A stretch of 64,000 nt of DNA. Source: Amphibacillus xylanus NBRC 15112. Its GTDB lineage: Bacteria > Bacillota > Bacilli > Bacillales > Amphibacillaceae. Every line of letters begins with the position of its first letter. Position 1 is the stretch's first letter. The notes under the pieces were generated by a model. That model was not told the origin of the DNA and did not search any database. It saw nothing but the letters and a program-made list of their open reading frames with translations. The stretch lies in contig NC_018704.1 of NCBI RefSeq assembly GCF_000307165.1, positions 1 to 64,000 of the forward strand, in the 5' to 3' direction. A program made the position numbers and the translations under genes. Shown here piece after piece: positions 61,386-64,000 of this stretch.

Positions 61386-61546
61386 AATATACACTGAAAT
61401 GTTTATCCTATAAAATAATGGGAATATAAATGTAAAGTGTTACTTTTTTTAAAAACCACGGGGTCCATACTTTTACAACAAGAAGATTTTCCAAACGCTA
61501 AGTCAGTGAATTGAATTAAATTTGTTAAAGAAAAGAGGTCAAACAT

Positions 61547-62080
61547 ATGAAAGCTACAGGTATTGTTAGAAGGATTGATGATCTAGGAAGAGTGGTTATC
61601 CCTAAAGAAATTCGAAGAACGTTAAGAATTAGAGAAGGTGATCCACTAGAAATTTTCGTTGACCGTGAAGGAGAAGTAATATTAAAGAAATATTCTCCAA
61701 TTCAGGAACTTGGTCATTTTGCTCAAGAATATGCAGAATCGTTGTTTCTTTCACTTAACAAGACTGTTTTGATTTCTGACCGAGATACTTTTATTGCCGT
61801 TGATGGCTCAAATAAGAAGGAATATTTGAATAAGAGTGTTTCAGATCTAATTGAGCGTGTCATGGAAGATCGACAACCATTAGTGAAGGAGTCATTTGTT
61901 GCGTTAGAGCTGGTTAAAGATCACGCAGTAATTAATGCATCATACATTATCCAACCTATCATAGCTAACGGTGATCCAGTCGGTGCGATTATCGTGTTCT
62001 CAAAAGATGAAAAAGCAACTAATGAAGAAAAAGTCACATTAGAAATTGCAGCAAACTTCTTAGGAAAACAAATGCAGTGA
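61547..62080 (+). CDS. spoVT: Stage V sporulation protein T
   Basis: SpoVT modulates SigG-dependent genes in the forespore. The 177-residue protein has an AbrB-type DNA-binding domain at 1-50 (ATGIVRRIDDLGRVVIPKEIRRTLRI) and a C-terminal GAF-like domain (about 56-177). Its first domain is a clear paralogue of AbrB at 40237. ATG follows AAAAGAGG. A consensus SigG promoter lies upstream. Confidence 0.96.
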   Translation: MKATGIVRRIDDLGRVVIPKEIRRTLRIREGDPLEIFVDREGEVILKKYSPIQELGHFAQEYAESLFLSLNKTVLISDRDTFIAVDGSNKKEYLNKSVSDLIERVMEDRQPLVKESFVALELVKDHAVINASYIIQPIIANGDPVGAIIVFSKDEKATNEEKVTLEIAANFLGKQMQ

Positions 62081-62111
62081 TAGCGCCATAAAAAGTAAAT
62101 GTTGTTTTATT

Positions 62112-62141
62112 AACCCGAACATTTTAATGTTCGGGTTATTT
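62112..62141 (+). terminator. Hairpin after spoVT
   Basis: AACCCGAACATT (62112-62123) pairs perfectly with AATGTTCGGGTT (62126-62137); the T run is short (ATTT). Confidence 0.75.
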
Positions 62142-62270
62142 AGCTTGGCAAATCGCCTACTGTTTTTTAAATGTCAAACTCAAGGTTATTCAACAGATTG
62201 AACGCTTCATGCAAAGGTGTCTATGCTATAATGAAAATGATTTTATACTGAAGAAGGGTAAAATATTATC

Positions 62271-63836
62271 ATGAGCAAACAAAATGAACAACAGCAATTT
62301 TTTAAAGGGGCATTTTTGCTTACATATGCAGGGTTGTTTGGTAAAGTTTTAAGTGCAATTTATAGAATCCCATTGCAAAATTTGACTGGAGATGTTGGTT
62401 TTTACATCTATCAACAGATCTATCCGTTTATTGGTGCGTCGATGGTACTAGCCTTATATGGATTTCCAGCTGCAATATCACGCATAATCGCTAGACAATC
62501 GAACCAGAATAATCAGCAATTAAGAAAAAGGATATTAGCTTACCTGATGATATGTTCAGGATCTGTATTTATATTAATCTATATGTTAGCGCCGCAATTG
62601 GCACGCTTAATGAGTGATATTGGATTGATTCCTGCTATTCGAGTTAGTGCTTTTTCATTTCTACTCGTCCCTTTTGTTTCATATTTCCGAGGCCTGTTTC
62701 AAGGTGAAAATAATATGATACCGACAGCGATTTCACAAATGGTTGAACAGGTTATTCGGGTTAGTTTAATTATTGTAACAGCTTATTTAATTGTGAAGTT
62801 AAATCGTTCTTTATATGATGTTGGGTTTGGAACAGCGATAGCTACGATTATTGGTAGCTTACTATCTCTAATGAGTTTAATGTTATTTTATGCAAGAAGA
62901 GAAAGGACATATTCTAATAATGCTCAGATTGAGCAAGTGACTAATAAAAATTTATTTAAAGAAGTCATTGGCTATGGATTAGCAATAGCGATCAATCATA
63001 TGGTTCTTTTGCTCTTACAATTCGTTGATGTTTTTACACTTGTTCCTTTGCTAAGGAAAACAGGCATATCGCTTTTTGATGCTCAAGTTTTAAAAGGAGT
63101 ACTTGATCGAGGGCAACCATTGGCTCAATTCGGAATTGTTGCAGCTTCTTCTTTAGCATTAGCATTAATTCCATCAGTCACAAAATTGAGACTAAAAAAT
63201 GATCGGAAGCGATTTACAAGTTATGTTGCGAGTACATGGCGGTTTACACTTTATTTGGCTAGTGGAGCAACAGTAGGACTGATTGTGCTGTTTCCTGAGG
63301 TTAATACATTACTTTTTAAAGTAGATTTAGGTTCCATAAGCTTACGAATCTTTTCTGTCACGATTATTTTTTCGGCATTGAGTATTTCAACAGCATCAAT
63401 CCTGCAAGGATTAGGTTATATATACCAAACGGCGCTATTTGTCATCGTAGGTATGATTGCGAAGTTAATTTTAAACTTGATGCTTATCCCTATGTGGGGA
63501 ATTAAGGGTGGCGCTTTGGCAACAGTGTTATCGTCACTCATCATTTTATTACTAAATGTCTACTACTTAAAGCGACATACAAATGAATTAGACCGTATTG
63601 TAGTGCCGTGGTTTAAATTAGTGACTGCCCTGTCCATTATGGGAGTAGTAGTTTATAGTTTGAATTTGTTAGGGAAAGCCCAATTCTATCAGTTTAGTCG
63701 ATTCGGTCAATTCATTTATCTAGTGTGCATGATTGTGATTGGAGTTACCACTTATATATTAAGTTTAAAGAAATTTGCTGTCTTTACTAAAGAGGAGCAA
63801 GAAGTTTTACCGCTTAAATTTATTAAAAAGGGTTGA
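62271..63836 (+). CDS. yabM: Polysaccharide-type flippase YabM (MurJ/SpoVB-like)
   Basis: A 521-residue MOP-family membrane protein with about 14 helices, related to SpoVB and the lipid II flippases. The family start FFKGAFLLTYAGLFGKVLSAIYRIPL is clear. B. subtilis YabM is a paralogue of SpoVB with no settled substrate, so flipping of a wall or polysaccharide lipid precursor is inferred. An extended -10 promoter (TGCTATAAT, 62224-62232) precedes it. yabN follows 6 bases later. Confidence 0.88.
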   Translation: MSKQNEQQQFFKGAFLLTYAGLFGKVLSAIYRIPLQNLTGDVGFYIYQQIYPFIGASMVLALYGFPAAISRIIARQSNQNNQQLRKRILAYLMICSGSVFILIYMLAPQLARLMSDIGLIPAIRVSAFSFLLVPFVSYFRGLFQGENNMIPTAISQMVEQVIRVSLIIVTAYLIVKLNRSLYDVGFGTAIATIIGSLLSLMSLMLFYARRERTYSNNAQIEQVTNKNLFKEVIGYGLAIAINHMVLLLLQFVDVFTLVPLLRKTGISLFDAQVLKGVLDRGQPLAQFGIVAASSLALALIPSVTKLRLKNDRKRFTSYVASTWRFTLYLASGATVGLIVLFPEVNTLLFKVDLGSISLRIFSVTIIFSALSISTASILQGLGYIYQTALFVIVGMIAKLILNLMLIPMWGIKGGALATVLSSLIILLLNVYYLKRHTNELDRIVVPWFKLVTALSIMGVVVYSLNLLGKAQFYQFSRFGQFIYLVCMIVIGVTTYILSLKKFAVFTKEEQEVLPLKFIKKG

Positions 63837-63842
63837 TTAACT

Positions 63843-64000
63843 ATGTGTCGAATAGAGATTATTGGTTTAGGAGCTGGTGATATCGATCAGCTTAATCTAG
63901 GTACTTATCGAAAATTAATAGAACAGAACGTCCCGTTGTTTGTCCGGACAGCAGATCATCCTGTACTTGATTCGCTTAAACAAGAAAATATTACATTTCA
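63843..64000 (+). CDS. yabN: YabN, tetrapyrrole methylase/MazG-family protein (5' part)
   Basis: Only the first 52 codons are in the window. The frame opens MCRIEIIGLGAGDIDQL, the glycine-rich start of the tetrapyrrole (corrin/porphyrin) methylase fold; VPLFVRTADHPVLD follows as in YabN. In full-length relatives a MazG nucleotide-pyrophosphatase domain completes the protein. It is separated from yabM by 6 bases and has an AAAAGGG ribosome site. Confidence 0.85.
   Translation, partial: MCRIEIIGLGAGDIDQLNLGTYRKLIEQNVPLFVRTADHPVLDSLKQENITF

Overview
The window is low-GC Firmicute chromosome, running from the replication origin side of dnaA through the classic Bacillus dnaA-to-yabN block. Gene order, spore genes (bofA, csfB/gin, yabG, spoVG, fin, spoVT, a gerA-type operon, sleL) and readable sporulation promoters (SigE, SigF, SigG, SigH, SigK types) point to an endospore-forming member of the Bacillaceae. 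The AT-rich genes, the Oceanobacillus-like group IIC intron and the gene losses suggest the Oceanobacillus/Gracilibacillus/Amphibacillus side of the family. That placement is inference.

Layout: 1-2018 is a bipartite oriC (DnaA boxes on both sides of dnaA, with a DnaA-trio-like tract before dnaN). 2019-9608 is dnaN-rlbA-recF-remB-gyrB-gyrA. 9644-16635 holds a degenerate HD-GYP gene, guaB, dacA, pdxS and serS behind a serine T-box. 16718-23323 holds an aldo/keto reductase, tRNA-Ser(UGA), a minus-strand gerA-type operon with an unlisted 55-codon fourth gene, and sleL. 23459-27643 is tadA, SRP RNA, dnaX, ebfC, recR, yaaL and bofA. 28119-33859 is an inserted oligopeptide permease operon (DFBCA). 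33992-40168 is csfB, tmk, darA, yaaR, holB, ricT, yabA, yabB, yazA and rsmI. Minus-strand abrB has a Spo0A-type operator. 40846-47351 is metG, tatD, yabE, rnmV and rsmA, with an IS remnant and a Bacillaceae repeat after metG. A group IIC intron (about 47424-49309) sits just after the rsmA terminator, followed by a minus-strand VanZ/secreted-protein pair. 50548-64000 is yabG, veg, purR, spoVG, glmU, prs, ctc, pth, fin, mfd, spoVT, yabM and the start of yabN.

Compared with Bacillus subtilis, several genes are missing from their usual positions: pdxT after pdxS, dck/dgk after serS, xpaC/yaaN/yaaO before tmk, sspF and ispE between veg and purR, and yabJ between purR and spoVG. No rRNA operon is present. 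Many genes start with TTG or GTG placed correctly behind strong Shine-Dalgarno sequences, so a number of starts given here are shorter than the longest open frame.

Functionally the window joins replication initiation and fork clamp/loader parts (dnaA, dnaN, dnaX, holB, yabA), recombination and repair (recF, recR, mfd), supercoiling (gyrA, gyrB), ribosome and tRNA maturation (rnmV, rsmA, rsmI, tadA, pth), cell-wall precursors (glmU, dacA, yabM) and the sporulation programme. No clearly new multi-gene system was found. The best leads are the fourth germinant-receptor gene, the long structured terminator after yabA, the broken group IIC intron, the IS end with a hairpin that hides its start codon, the degenerate HD-GYP protein and the ispE/pdxT gaps.
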